A stretch of 64,000 nt of DNA. Origin: Norana najaformis (lineage: Eukaryota > Annelida > Clitellata > Crassiclitellata > Hormogastridae). The translations under genes and the position numbers were made by a program. The notes under the pieces are model-generated. The model searched no databases. It was not told where the DNA came from and worked only from the letters and a program-made list of their open reading frames with translations. The stretch is from positions 55,883,976-55,947,975 of the forward strand of contig OZ029913.1 of the NCBI GenBank assembly GCA_964023275.1. The letters run 5' to 3'. Each line of letters starts with the position of its first letter. Position 1 is the first letter of the stretch. Below, piece by piece: positions 1 through 12,792 of the stretch.

Positions 1-534
1 CAGGTTGTGACCTTGCACAGGTCTCTCAACTGCTCCTGTCATGGTATTACCTTCCCCCTCTGATCTCAAGAACAGTGGTATTTATAACTGTATAACTTAC
101 CCATTTATTTACCTATTTCAGCAGGCTTATCCTTTGTGAATGTCTCTCCCCTTATCAGCAGACTGACCTGGAATGTGACCGGCCCTTAACTGCACAGGTT
201 GTGGTGTTATATTTTGGTCTCTTCTGCATCAGATTTCGGTGCCACAGAAGCCATCAATCGGACTGTGTATGGGCTGAACACGGCAAATCAGCTGATGACA
301 TAAAACTGCAATTTATGTCATGACTTGCATCAGTATTTTTGTCAGATATTTAAGACTTCAAAGTTGACCTCTGCTCTGACTGCATGTGCTATTAACAGAC
401 TTCACTGTACAAAACAAGTACATGTATATATATGCAAGTATGTATTAAAACATTTAAATAGTGCCTCTTAAGTACCTTGTAATAGCACTATGTATGGCGC
501 CTTTTCTCGGCCTCGGCCCTCTATAAATCATCTT

Positions 535-595
535 ATTATTATTATTAATATGATTATTATTACTACTGCTGCTACTACTACTACTAACATACCTA
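535..595. repeat. TTA/CTA trinucleotide repeat
   Basis: ATTATTATTATTAATATGAT then ACTGCTGCTACTACTACTAC. Confidence 0.8.
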
Positions 596-2379
596 TCTAA
601 TTGATTTAAATGAGTGTGACTTAAGGTAAGCAGAGAATGTATGCTGAGCTGAATCATGTGAAACAGTACACATGTACTACACATTGAATGCATAATTAAA
701 TGGTCTGTTGTTTCAGGGTTTCATTGCTTGGAAGTTTTCACGTTAGAGGTTTTGAGTGCAGCTATGTTACTAGCTGGTATTCTTGAATTACTTATAAACA
801 ATAAACAATTTGTTTATCTGAATGTCAACCACCAGGGCAGGCCAACCCCATATTGGACCAGTTTGCTGAAGAGTTGGAATTTCCCCGGACAGTCAACCCA
901 AAATAAGCAACTTACGCAAACATTGCACAGAATAAAAGAAATGACTCAATATTACTGTTAAACATAAATCAAATCTTGTTGACATACAACAAGTTGAACA
1001 CATGGCAAACTTATGCACCAGACCAACTTACAACAGTACCTCAACGTTAGTACAACCCAAGCTTACAGGACTAAAACAGCATGAATTTATAAGAAAATTA
1101 TTTATAATTTACTGTTAATAATAATCTAGTCATTGCAATAACAGTGCTGAATTATGATTACCTTGCACCCTAAAGAGTAAACACTCACAATTTCATTTAA
1201 TCTTTGTCATCTTAATTTACGTGTTTTACTTAGGCCTACACGTACACACACAAGTACACATACTCAGGGCATACAGAAAGACACAGACAGTGGCACAGAC
1301 ACAAGTGCACATATACATAGGCACCCCACACATAAATTATACACATATTCACAGTTAATACAGCCTTCTTCACAGGTACTGTTGGGTCATTTCGTCTCCC
1401 CTTTAACTAAGGCAATTCTTGCAGGCAGCCATTGCCGCAAAGTTCGTCGGCCGAGATCATTCGACTTACAGAAGAGTCAGTGCCCCTGTTTTATCACCAG
1501 GGTCTTTTTATGTCATAAGTTATTTTTAGCATGAACTGCCAATGTACACACTTCCGTATCAGCCCTTGTAAATCTTACACTTGCAACTAACCAAACACAG
1601 CAGACACATACATTTCTGCCTACACAGCATATCTTTAGCTACATCAGACCCAAATTGCATGATTTAATCAACAGCACTGTGTCACAAATTTCAGCTGTTT
1701 TAAATTTATTAGTTCCAATTAACAACAAGAATCAAAACCTATTTCCCAAATATTGTGCTATGAAACACTGTGGTTTTAAAACCCAGCAACACACGAGCAT
1801 GTCTACTAAACGGCAATAAAACCAGCGCAGCTCATCACTGTTCTCAGTTCCGACCTAACAAGCTAACCGATATCTGGCCTGGGCATGTACAGTTCTATAA
1901 GTGATGTAATCACTCACTTATTACATAAACTAGAGATCACTGCTCAAAAACCAAAACAGGCCACATTATTGTCTGCCTGGAGATTACAATGACCCCTTTA
2001 TATCTATGTGCATTAGTGTCTGCTTTCAAGGAACATTAGTTTGAAGAGTGTATAACACTGGCCCTGCAAACAATGCAACTTCAGAGTGCTTTTCTAAATG
2101 CTTTCCTGATTCACGTGATCTTATTGTTCTTTAACAGACACATAAATTATATTGGACTTTGGCCCTATAATTACTCACAGATGTTAGGTTTAAATCACAG
2201 TGATAAACAACACATTAAAATAACCCATTCTTAACTGCCAGCCTAATTAGCCTCACATACATCTTTTATATTGCATCAACAATCAAGCCTTTGATATCAT
2301 GTACTAACTACAATCACTATGGTACTACTGTTATTAGTGCACCACCACAGCACCCACAGACACCACACTACTATTCCCA

Positions 2380-2730
2380 AGCATCAAAATAACCATCCCC
2401 AAATACCACAGTAACCACCCCAGAACATCAAAATAACCACCCCAAAACATCACAATTATCATCCACAAACATCACAATAACCACCCCAAAACATCACAAT
2501 TATCATCCACAAACATCACAATAACCACCCCAAAACATCGCAATAACCTTCCCAAACATCAAAAATAACCACCCTAAATCATCACAATTTCCATCCCCAA
2601 ACATCATAAATAACCACCCCAAAGCATCATACCGGTAATTACTATCCCCAAAAATCACTATAACCACCTCAAAACATCACAATAACCATTACCAAACATC
2701 ACAATAACCACACCAAAAAATACAAAACCA
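2380..2730. repeat. Degenerate minisatellite, about 22-bp unit
   Basis: Roughly 15 diverged copies of ACATCACAATAACCACCCCAA in a row. C-rich on the plus strand; no coding frame. Confidence 0.8.
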
Positions 2731-4629
2731 TCTTCACATGTCTTTATCAATTACCAGTAAACACCATCACACCTCTGACACCTGTTTTTATAAACTTAAA
2801 CTGACTGTATATTCTTTTCAGCACTGTAGGTGATCAATAAAAAAAGACTTCACATCAGCACACAAAACTTCACAATCACATTATCTCTGGCCACCCTTCC
2901 TAAACTGTCAAACATCATACCTCCATACCCACACGTAGGAAGTTACCCTGTTTGCATCATTGCTCAAACAGATTTCATACGCCTCGACTATGGGTTTCAA
3001 CTGGTAGCAACCAGCAATTTAAACCATGTGCATTATCACAGTGGCAATACAGAAGTTCTTAAATAGATTAGATCACTGCCACAACACATTGTGAATTCGC
3101 GATCCCAATCATCACCACATCATCCCCATACAACAGTACACCAGGATCCAAAAACAACATCATCATAAAAGCTAGACAGCATCAAACATACAGGCATACT
3201 GTCTGGTATAACAGCAGAGCAATTGTGCCCAACCAGTCAGACATTTTTGTCTGGCTACCACAAAATGTTCAAAGTGACCACTGATTGTTACCTCACACAT
3301 TATGATAACATCACTACGTACCACAATAATTGTAGTTTATTACTCAACAAGTTTCTCAGAATAATAGACACAGCAGTGTCTGCTGTTAACAAACAGCTTA
3401 TTTTCGGGACACTAAAACAGCAGTATATTACATTACATCAATTAGATACAGAGTCACAAACACCTCAGGCAACAGTAAAAACAGTAGGAATTTGATCTTG
3501 TTCTTCATTCCATGCCCATAAAGAATAGTCTCCAGAGTTCAGTCTGACAGGAAATTGAAGTTCTACCTTTAATAAAGGTAGAACTACCTACCCTTAATAA
3601 AGTTAGGTTAGCTTTAATAAACACAACATAAATACTAGATTTAGCAGGTAGGTATTGTTTACAACAACCAACGCATTGCATGTTCAGGCCATTCAAACAA
3701 CACCCACACACTTCAAGCATCTCTGCAGAGACTTTATTAATTGCAAATAAATCACACACAGAGATAAAGTTCAGGCTGCATTAAGTCTAAAATCTGGACA
3801 AGTCCCTCATTAACATACAGTTAGAATATGGTTGCAATAGTCCAAGTGGCGCAAACTCAACAACATTGGCAACTGAATCAACTGCACAAAAGGTACACTG
3901 TGACTAACCTGGTAAACATTATAAATAAGACACAGAATTAGGCAAATGGCGCATTCACATGACACCCGCATTGTACACAGCACAAGATTACAAGCAGAAT
4001 CAAGGGATGGAAGTCAGTCAGTCAGATCACTTAACCCAGTACAAGGTCTGTTCAAATCACTTGTCTAAGTATTTATTTTCTGGTATTTATATAATGCCAG
4101 TGCCCTGGGACACCAAACAGTGAATCTTTGATAGGCTCTTAGAAGGTATGTGTGAACATATTATGTACGCGTGTATTTATGTGTGTGTATCGAGACACTT
4201 GAAATAACACTTTTTAAGTACCTCACAAAAGTGCTGCAAGCATGTGCATGTAAATGTACAGATAACTAGCTAACTGAGTGACCGACTGACTGACTGACTA
4301 TAAAATTTGACAAATTTTTCCTGTGGCACCATATCTTTGGAAGACTTGCCATACACAAAAATACACCTTTTGATGGTACCTAAAAGGTAAAAATTCACAT
4401 ACATACACAAATGCATACATACAAACATACAAATGACACTAGGCAGTTGGACTTTGCTTAACGTTTGCTTATACAGGCTTGAACCTGCTCACTTGCACTA
4501 AGAGGCAATCATTCAGTCTGGCAGCTACTGACTGTATCACAACAGAAACAGTCAACAATAACTAAGATGATTACAAAAGAACAGGAGAGGGCACAGAAAG
4601 AACAGTTACACTCACTTTAATACTGTTAT

Positions 4630-4662
4630 CCACCCACCCACCCACCCACCCACCCACCCACC
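4630..4662. repeat. (CCCA)n microsatellite
   Basis: About eight CCAC/CCCA units in register. The glycine/tryptophan frame read from it is an artefact of the repeat. Confidence 0.9.
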
Positions 4663-5164
4663 TTTTAGCAACAAAGTTAAGTAGGAGAACATGGTGTAAC
4701 TTGAGACACTGCCACAGTCCAGAGAGGACTTCTTCCACAAGAAGGAGTAAACAGCAGCATGGACAGAACGTGAATGATACATCTGTCAGAGACAAGCTTA
4801 GTACTTAACCAATCATACAACACAAAATAGCTAGCTATTCCCTGTGTACCTCATGAAATATTCAGTGCAGAGGATAAACACCTAACAGACTTACGACAGA
4901 TATCTCACCAATGAAGAAAAAGGAAAGTTTAGGCTAATGCAGCAGATAACAGTCACAGGAAAGCTACTGGAATCGTAGGTAAATGAATTATGAAAATATC
5001 CAGAGTATTTCATCACATTACAGCTTCATAACAACAGTCTTCAAAGACAATGGGCATCCAAAAATTCCCTACCACTCAACTGGAAACAACAAGGAAATGT
5101 TTAACTGGCAAAGCAACTCAAAAGTTGCTCATGAGTTGAAGGTGCTGATAGAAAAGACTTAAGT

Positions 5165-5335
5165 TGTAAAAGGCTTTGGGAAATTACACAATAATAACTA
5201 ATAATTAATAATAATTAGCACCGGTGTCTAATGCACAAGGCATCAACCAATGGCACATCAAAGCCAAGTTGCAATCAGGTCAATATCCAGAAGGTCAGTC
5301 CACAAGCCTCCAACCCAAGGTAGAGAGCAGTAAGA
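5165..5335 (-). mobile_element. LINE family D 3' UTR fragment
   Basis: The complement reads GGTTGATGCCTTGTGCATTA after TTGCAACTTGGCTTTGATG, matching the end of the copy at 35690-35950. Confidence 0.6.
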
Positions 5336-5889
5336 AATAGGTTCCAAAGAGCAATCACACATTACCCTGCTGTACCAGTGCACTCGGAATTTGAAATATC
5401 AACCTTCACATCAAACAATTAGCCAAAGAAACATCCGCAGTTAATTATTTTGATTAAGTTCACTGTGCAGACGTTGATCAGTACCATAAGACCAAACAAC
5501 AGGATGTGAAACGAAATATAGGTTTGTAGGCTGAAGTTAAACTGAGCAAACTTGGCACTGAACAATGCTGAATGAATGCCAAGCATTTCAGCATTACAGT
5601 TGGTCCTGTGTGTTTTTAAAAGTTTAACGCATGAAACTGAAACTATTTTGAGTTTGTGGCAAGCCAACAAAACATGTTTGCTACTGACCAATGCATCTTT
5701 AGATGAATCTAGATCATTACACCGGGATAGGATTTTACAGACCAATATATCCAGATACAATTTTAAAGACCAAACACATCGAAGCAAATAACATGGCCTG
5801 CACCAGGTGAATCCAAAATGGACAGAAACTGACATGCCTTGGCTGCAGATCTCTTTGTTCTGCAGTCAAGTGATCTGGTTGCCCCCCCC

Positions 5890-6230
5890 AACCCGTGTAT
5901 CCCAAACATCATCCACCATAATTGCCACTCTGTCTCTGACCTTTGGATCTTGACCTGGTGCCGAACCCTTCTGCCTATCGATTTTGTTTTGACTGAGCGA
6001 CTGTGAATAAGCTGGTCCCTGTGACATGTTTTCCACTGAGCACTGTAGAAATCTCAAGATTACGATTACAAATGCAACATTACAGCTTCACTGTGGTCAA
6101 CCCCTCATCATGGAACAGGCTGTCATGCAACCTGCGACCAGAGTATCTTGTCTGCCCTGTCTCTGCCTCTATTTTGCCAGCAGCTGACGACCATTCTGTT
6201 TGATCATGGATTATTTTGTCAGGTTGGAAG
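5890..6230 (+). mobile_element. LINE family C 3' UTR plus a second LINE C-terminal fragment
   Basis: 5890-6065 holds the family C tail (TTTTGTTTTGACTGAGCG, GTAGAAATCTCAAGATTACG). It abuts 6075-6230, which encodes NPSSWNRLSCNLRPEYL, another RT C-terminal WN..P motif. Confidence 0.6.
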
Positions 6231-6833
6231 CACCTCGGAGGCATTTTCTTGAACAAGCTTTATATAAAAGTGCACTTAGTGCTCACTGCCCCAAATAAAT
6301 ACAGCACAACATTCATCCTTGAAGGTGCTAATTAAATGCCACAATACACACACTCTTACATAATATCATGGCCAGCTGCTCTGTAATAGGTATAGTATGA
6401 GTTTGACCACCTGAAAGAACCCCTAAGACTGTACATATGCACCCTGAGCAAATCCTTCACACATAACTGCAGGGCACCATTGACTGATGATTCGTCATCA
6501 TAAGACAGACATACTATGTAAACAGAAATAATAACAGAACGAGCTCATTAAACATTAACTCACAGACACAGAGCAGAAACAATCCTTTACAACAATCTAA
6601 ATAACATGAGACGGCATAAATGAAAAGCAGAGGTCAGTCACTTCAAGATGATGTTCAGTGCTACAGAAATTTAGAAAACAAACAGAAAATTTGCTAAAAA
6701 GGAATAATAACTCTATCAGGAAAATGAACCACATGACTCCAAGTGAACTGTTGCCCAGTAACCCATCCAATAACACTTATCCAGCAAAAACGGTAAATCA
6801 CAAGCATATATTGAATATAACCACCCATATAAA

Positions 6834-6837
<4 letters not shown>

Positions 6838-6879
<42 letters not shown>

Positions 6880-6880
6880 G
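6838..6880. repeat. (CA)n(TA)n microsatellite
   Basis: An uninterrupted CA run passes into TATATATATATATATG. Confidence 0.9.
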
Positions 6881-7722
6881 TATCATATTATGTCTAAAAC
6901 CTCTTTTCTTATGGTCAAGGTATTCTGTCCTTAAACCTTAAAACTGGGCTGCACAGCAGCAAAACATGTTTGGAGATAATTAAATTCTTATGTTTATATT
7001 TATCCTGAAATACATCAGCTACTAGAAGTAGCATAATACAAACAGACAGAAATAGGAATCATTACCATAAAATGGATTAGCACTGGTTCTCACCGGGAAA
7101 CAGGAAGGTTATCCGATTTCAATGGCCCAGCCACAGGAAATCAAGGTACTTGTTAACAGGTGGTTGTGACAATTAGGAAATTAAATGCTCTCAAGGGCTT
7201 GCAAGGGTCAAGAAGGGCGAAACAAAAGCCAGTATTTACCCACAGTACAGACACATCCTCACGACATGTTCTCCACACACAGTGCCTTTACACCATGTAG
7301 GCAGGTAGAAAATAAACATGCAATGAACAAATTAATGCACCCAATGTCTCCTGAAAGCAACCAAAAAATCCATGGTTGTTGTTATGTATAATTTCTTTTA
7401 GAGGTCTCCTATAACAAATGTTCTAAAGATTCCAGTTTGTAAAGTGGAAAGGGGTAGATGGAGTAAACTTTGGCCAGGTTACAATGCACTCTGCTTTGGG
7501 TTCACAGGGTTCATAAACCGGCATTGTTTGGTAAAACAGTCATTTATTTTTGCATTTCTTCTGACAATTTAAGAGGAGTGGGGTTAAATTCAAAACTAAA
7601 TAAATGAACAAAACTTTTCTAAAGTTACAGTTTACAAAGTGCTACTAATTTTATTTTACATGATACATTGGAAATTTATACAATGCAGAAACAGTGATGA
7701 GAAGCTGCGTCTTGCCCCATGT

Positions 7723-7724
<2 letters not shown>

Positions 7725-7754
<30 letters not shown>
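7725..7754. repeat. (CA)n microsatellite
   Basis: About 14 CA units. Confidence 0.9.
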
Positions 7755-7756
<2 letters not shown>

Positions 7757-8347
7757 TGCCAAAGGCATTAGTACTTAATAACACTAACACAGACAACAAA
7801 TAACAACAGGAAACAAAAAAACATAGAAAACAAGTTCATTCAGCCAAAATAAAAAATAAGTTCATAGCACAGACACATCCTCACAAAACGAACGGCTCAA
7901 CTTGATGCCAGAACTTAATTACATGACGTCCTTTGTGCATGTTTGTACGCAGCTGAAAACTTATACAGCGGGTTTCAAGAACCTCTCAAAGGTGCTGACA
8001 AAAGGTGAATATAAAATCCCAGGCCAGCATGACATGCAGATCTAGACAGAGGTCAATCCGGGAAAAGGGATGTTATCACGAGGCCTATTAAACACACCAT
8101 AAGTTTGAAGTCTGGCACATACATCCTTCTCTTATTACGACACATGCACTGTCTCTTTGACCTATAGGTAGCCATTTGTAGTAAATAGATGTAATTTGTA
8201 AGGAAGTAGCTCACAGTGAATGTGCTTTGAAACTTGTCAGACAACGTATCTGTGAGAGTTCTAGCCACAGTTGTATCTGGTGTTTGCAGGCATAACATTC
8301 AACAGTGTGGTACAAAAGACCTGAACAAAAAATTTGTTAGCACTCAC

Positions 8348-8421
8348 CTCTGGCTTTGAATGAGTACGCTCTGAAATTGGTGCCTCAAACTGGCAAATGA
8401 TTGGCTTTTGACGCTTGATGT
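8348..8421 (-). CDS. MLXIP: Mondo coding exon 3
   Basis: Acceptor TTTTTTCTGTAG|ACATC and donor CCAGAG|GTGAGT. It continues MQ|YIKRQKPIICQFEAPIS, matching the family's MQYVKRRRKPVCGFVTPL region, and ends in phase 0. Confidence 0.85.
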
Positions 8422-10894
8422 CTACAGAAAAAAGATCAAATTCAGTTAAACTGTGAGATGGCAAATGTTGGCATGAAATCTTTGAAAATGAATGAAGAGC
8501 AGCCCATAGAAAAGGGTAAAGCTTCTGAGGCAAAAAGGTCACGTAAAAGAACAAACCCTTGATCATTCAAATGTATTGGTCTCTAGTTGCTTTAATTACT
8601 GTAGTTCACATCTTACTGGTATCACAAGTCAAACATTCAGAAACTCCAGAGTTCAGAACTCTTGGTTAGAGCTATAACTAACATGTCAAAATACAAGCAC
8701 ATAACCCTGTACTTAAATCTCTGCACTGACTTCCTGTTCGGCAGAGGATTTATTTAACATTGTGACTTATAGTTTATAAAACACTGAACTCTGGCCAATA
8801 TAATACTCAAAAACAGTCCTCATTATCCAGACTTATCGTTACTCAGCTACGCCATCACACTGCCTTTCTCTGGTCATACCCATGACTAGAACTGTTCTTG
8901 GTGAATGGGCTTCCTCGTTTGCTGTTCCTAGATATTGGAATTCTCTCCCTGTCCCTGTCCCTGTATCTGTTCATTCTACTAAACAGCTTGTGTTATTTCG
9001 TTCTCAGCTTAAGACTTACCTTTTTCAAACTGCTTATCCACCATGGGTTGCCTATCTGTCTTTGTGGACTGATCTTCTAGACGTTGACCTTATTACAACT
9101 TGGTTTTGGTGTGTCATCAATTGATGCCTTGTGAATTAGACATCAGCACAACTGAAGTTATTAATAAATAATAATAATGAGTGTCTATAGGCTATAAAAT
9201 GAGCAGTATCATAAGGAAGACTCTGACTTGAGAAGAACCTGAGAGCAGTACCACAGATGGAGTATGTGAAGATTGTGAAGTTATACGAGAGGTGTTTAAA
9301 TGTATTAATTTTATATTTTAACTGCCCACAAACACACATATGCACACATGCATACACAAATGCACAGGAGTGCAACATCCACCAAGTGGAGGAATCATGT
9401 GCACAGAGAAGCTTCAAGTTCAAACTTATTGTTGTCACTGCATGTGCTAAATGATAAACGTGAGCATCTGTTCTCTAATGCAACAACAGACATCCTTATA
9501 AACAGCATCATAGTAAGCAACCTGATCACTCAACACCCACTAAGACACAGTTTTACTGTTCTAATCTGAATAATTTTAAAGTTTCAATCCTTTCAAATTT
9601 TCAAAAAATTTAAAAAGAACCATTTACACAGTAAAAAAGGCCTACATCTACCAAAATTCCATTACAGTATCATGAAATCTATTTGGAAGAAACACCAGTA
9701 AATGTTTTGCAAGGCAAACTAAGAACTTCAGAGCCCCCACTGCCTTAATCAAAAACCAACTAGTCTGATGGTAGCTCGTAATCATTAACGATGTCTTACT
9801 GTAAAGCCACCAAGGAGTTTCCCTGACGTGACAATACATAAATCTCTGATTACATTACATTACGCATGGCTTGAGAAATATCATCATGAGAGGAATGCTG
9901 TGACTTACACTGCATATGCCATTCTCTCCAGATGATGTTATTCAGTCGAATTTTGTCTTTCAGTTTCACTTTAATCCCCTTAAAGTTTTTCCACTTTGGA
10001 GATGTTATTTTACCACTATAAAAATAAAATCATAACCACATAAGCATATTAGCACATTTGATTTGCTGTAGTGAAACTAGACCTATAACAGGATTGTATT
10101 CAAAATACATGTCACAGGACATGATGTAACAATACATAAAAGGTTTTCTAAGGCCAGCAAATGAATGCAGTTAAGGATAATTGGATAAATTCTCCCAAAT
10201 CAACTTAAGACTTATAAGTTTCATTGTGAAAATCCTCCTTAAGCTGCTTTGGTGTCTAGCTCGACTGTCGGCTGTGGATTTTATGCTGTTCCTTTAGAAA
10301 TCAGATGACTTGATTCGACAAGCTTAGCCACAAACAAGTGCCACAAGTTTAAATTTAAGCAAATTCACATAATTAAAACTGAAACTATCACGCAAAGGAC
10401 TGACAGAGATCCGAGACGCGCGATTATCTGCTAAGTACACAAATATACTGGGATTATCTATGCAAATGGATGCAAAGAACAACGAATAAAGTATAGCTAA
10501 ATTAAACAGATGTAATCATAAGTGGTCAACTGCAATAAAATCACGAAGGTCTGCGTTACCTGTAAGCAAGCGTCATATGTTCGAACAGTGTGGCCAGAGA
10601 AGCGTCAATGGACAGTTGATTCGTACTTCTTGCACCGAACTTGTAGCTGTCGGACGGTTCCCTGTTAGCATTTTCAAAGTTGTATCCCTCCTGCCGTTCT
10701 TCGGCCTCTTCCTTGACAGAGGGTTGCAACGAGTTGTCCGCATCTTCAGCATCTTCATGTACACAGCTGACCATAAAATGCCCGCTGTGAATCGTCGCAT
10801 GGCCATGGCTGTCCACGTCTACGTCCCGTACCATTCTGTCCAAGAACTGTCTTAGGATGTCCCCTTGAGAGCCGATCGAAACCTGGGCCATCAT
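8348..10894 (-). CDS. MLXIP: Mondo/MLXIP-family bHLH-ZIP transcription factor, N-terminal part (3 exons; gene continues beyond left edge)
   Basis: Mondo proteins (MondoA, ChREBP) pair with Mlx and switch on carbohydrate-response genes when glucose-6-phosphate rises; they shuttle between cytoplasm and nucleus. Three minus-strand exons (10560-10894, 9909-10015, 8348-8421) join in phase into 172 codons that hold the conserved N-terminal low-glucose inhibitory region. Visible blocks are IHSGHFMVS (MCR I), LSIDASLATLFEHMTLAY (MCR II), and SPKWKNFKGIK...KDKIRLNNIIWREWHMQY (MCR III, the 14-3-3/export region). The start chosen is the first of two adjacent ATGs (10894); frame upstream of it has only a TTG. 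The bHLH-ZIP and DCD domains are not in the window. I could not find the next expected exon (EGKYWKRR-like) to the left, so a long intron or an edge effect is inferred. MLXIP and MLXIPL cannot be told apart because invertebrates usually carry one Mondo gene. Confidence 0.88.
8690..9175 (+). pseudogene. LINE C-terminal relic (family D)
   Basis: Encodes RTVLGEWASSFAVPRYWNSL, then FRSQLKTYLFQTAYP, and ends with the family D UTR (TTGATGCCTTGTGAATTAGA). Frameshifts are present. Lies just left of Mondo exon 3. Confidence 0.7.
9909..10015 (-). CDS. MLXIP: Mondo coding exon 2 (MCR III)
   Basis: Acceptor TTTTTATAG|TGG and donor CAGT|GTAAGT. It encodes SGKITSPKWKNFKGIKVKLK and then KDKIRLNNIIWREWHMQ, the most diagnostic block of the Mondo family. 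Confidence 0.92.
10560..10894 (-). CDS. MLXIP: Mondo coding exon 1
   Basis: Starts MMAQVSIGSQGDILRQFLDR and carries IHSGHFMVS, an acidic linker, then LSIDASLATLFEHMTLAY. It ends at TACAG|GTAACG with two bases left over (phase 2). Confidence 0.9.
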
Positions 10895-10971
10895 TTTGAA
10901 ACAGTTCAAAATTCATTAATCTTTTTTCTCAAATCGACCACAACGACGACATTTTCAACTTGCGATAGGCG

Positions 10972-10983
10972 ACGCCATCTTTT
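10972..10983 (-). promoter_or_regulatory. YY1-like site near the Mondo start
   Basis: The minus strand reads AAGATGGCGTC about 80 bp upstream of the Mondo ATG. AAGATGGCGGC is the classical YY1 core-promoter element, usually within a few tens of bases of the transcription start. Assignment is by motif and position only. Confidence 0.5.
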
Positions 10984-11017
10984 TTCTGTGGACCGAAGAT
11001 TTCGGAATATGGAGCTG

Positions 11018-11445
11018 CTATCGACAAACTTAATGCGCTGATCTACTACCTGCAAGTAGGAACCTTACTGATGCAGTTTAGAAAATATATGATGTCGTAA
11101 ACGCTGATAAAGTCGATTATCGAACACTAGCGACACTTATCAGTAGCTAATCGAACTAGTGCTGTAGCTGATCCCTTATTAAAAGCCTATCGGCCATAAA
11201 GCTATTAATCGTAAGCAGAATACGTAAATCATATGCCTACTAATAGGACGGATTCTAAGGCTAATTTTAAGTTCAAAGTTCTAGCGCTAGCCTTTTGAGC
11301 ATCTGCATCAACTTTAGCGTAGGATCAGTAACCACAAGGTAAGATATATCCAGTAAAATACGTACAGCTTGGCAATGTACGTATTAGATACCGGTAATCG
11401 AAATCGAAACGTCAACTGAGACAGAATCGCTAAAAGTATCGAATA
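11018..11445. promoter_or_regulatory. Cluster of ATCGA motifs upstream of Mondo
   Basis: ATCGA occurs at about 11020, 11119, 11150, 11397, 11403 and 11438, with TCGAT at 11112 and ATCGG/ATCGT/ATCGC variants between. Fewer than one would be expected by chance in 430 bp. Cut/Onecut (ATCGAT-type) and DREF/BEAF-like factors bind related sequences; which factor acts here is unknown. Confidence 0.35.
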
Positions 11446-12659
11446 TTCGTTTACCACAAAGTGAAATTGTCCTCATTAAATTTCTCGGTCAACTTACAAT
11501 ATTGTACATAAAATTGTTACTAGATAACATATTAATAATCCGTTCCACAGAAAAACTACACTTTTAAGTATGCCTGCAGGAAGCAGGTATCTGAGGCTTG
11601 TTCTTTTCCGCAGTGATCTTTTCCCCCAAACAAATGCATATGCACTGAAAAGTTTCGGAAGGTCGCAATTATAGATCTAACGTCTGCAGCTCACATTTGG
11701 ACATTCCCTAATATGCTACTATGTTCTATCTTTACGTCTAAATACAGAAACGCCTCCAATTACTACCCGAGCCTATAGATTGATTGAGTAGCGACATAGA
11801 AATAACTAGGTCATTCATATGACGCGTCAACAGACCGAGCGGACGTCGCCTGCAAGCTTATCACTCAAGCCCACTTTCACTTTATCCCGACTCGCCAAGA
11901 TCTGCTCTGGGAAATCTGCCCACGTTCTATTTAGGCGGTTGCAGGCATGTGTACATAAGATCCTGCTCACTGGCTTCTGCTGCACGCTGTGGATGTTATC
12001 GGTAGCCTAGCGCAATGAGCAGCCGTGGGGGCTGTGCTGCTGCAGGGCAGTACAGGAACCACCGAGCCCTTGACAATAATTTTATTATTTTTATACATGT
12101 TAAAATAAGCCGCACTTGAAAAAACTAGGCCCGCTCATGACTGACAAATGTGTCAATTCATTTAGGTTTGTAGTAACCTAGTCCCAATGACGAAGCCAAT
12201 GCAAGTATTTGCAGTGCCGTTTATTTCTGGTTCAGAGTGGATATAATGAGGCAATCCGGGCAAGGACCCCAAATTTGATTTTTTGGGGCCACAACATCGA
12301 ATTGATCCCAAATTGGATCTAGCGAGGACTGCCTACCAAATTTGTAAAGGCCATGATAAAACTGGGAACTATAACATCATTAGAAATTTGGAAAAGTTCG
12401 TCAAAACCAGAGAAAAAAGAAAAGATGATGTAAGTCAGCAAAGTTATTATGCAGCCTTGGTTACTTGACCCCTCTGTAAACTTCTGGATCCGCCACTGAG
12501 ATCTACAGCAGATCAGTGTAGGTAATTTCTAATTACAGACAGAAACTATTCTCTTTTAGTGATTGTTTTTTTGGCTGTAAATTTATTAGCCTATAAATGA
12601 TGACAATGACCGATTCCCTTGATGCGGACAGCTACTGCAACCAAACACCCTAAGTGCAT

Positions 12660-12671
12660 TTACACACACAT

Positions 12672-12703
<32 letters not shown>

Positions 12704-12792
12704 CCTCAGCCTGTGTATTTACTAGACAGGTTTAAGATATTATATATATATATATATATCCTCAGCCTGTGTATTTACTAGACAGGTTTAAG
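12660..12792. repeat. (CA)n(TA)n and a 56-bp tandem duplication
   Basis: TCCTCAGCCTGTGTATTTAC begins at 12703 and again at 12759, each after a TA run. Slippage in the TA tract is the likely cause. Confidence 0.88.

Larger units (their letters stand above)
1..8347. other. Gene-poor, repeat-rich stretch left of Mondo exon 3
   Basis: Besides the listed minisatellite, microsatellites and LINE fragments I see no exon that joins in phase to Mondo exon 3 and no other supported gene. It is probably a Mondo intron. Open frames here (for example 3223-3495 and 5419-5835) lack family resemblance. Confidence 0.5.

Noticed and set aside
454..693. Ser/Asn-run open frame on minus
   Set aside because: Generated by a trinucleotide repeat; no other coding signal.
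3223..3495. 90-codon plus-strand frame
   Set aside because: No homology seen and no splice or promoter context.
4571..4795. Open frame with a WVGG repeat
   Set aside because: The repeat is a (CCCA)n microsatellite read in one frame.
5419..5835. 138-codon minus-strand open frame
   Set aside because: No recognisable motif, no splice context, flanked by LINE fragments; likely chance.
10577..10855. 92-codon plus-strand frame
   Set aside because: Antisense shadow of Mondo exon 1, which has clear family similarity.
12160..12500. hAT Tip100-type transposon ending CTGGATCCGCCACTG
   Set aside because: Only the right end is recognisable; no matching left end or duplication could be found, so it was not called.
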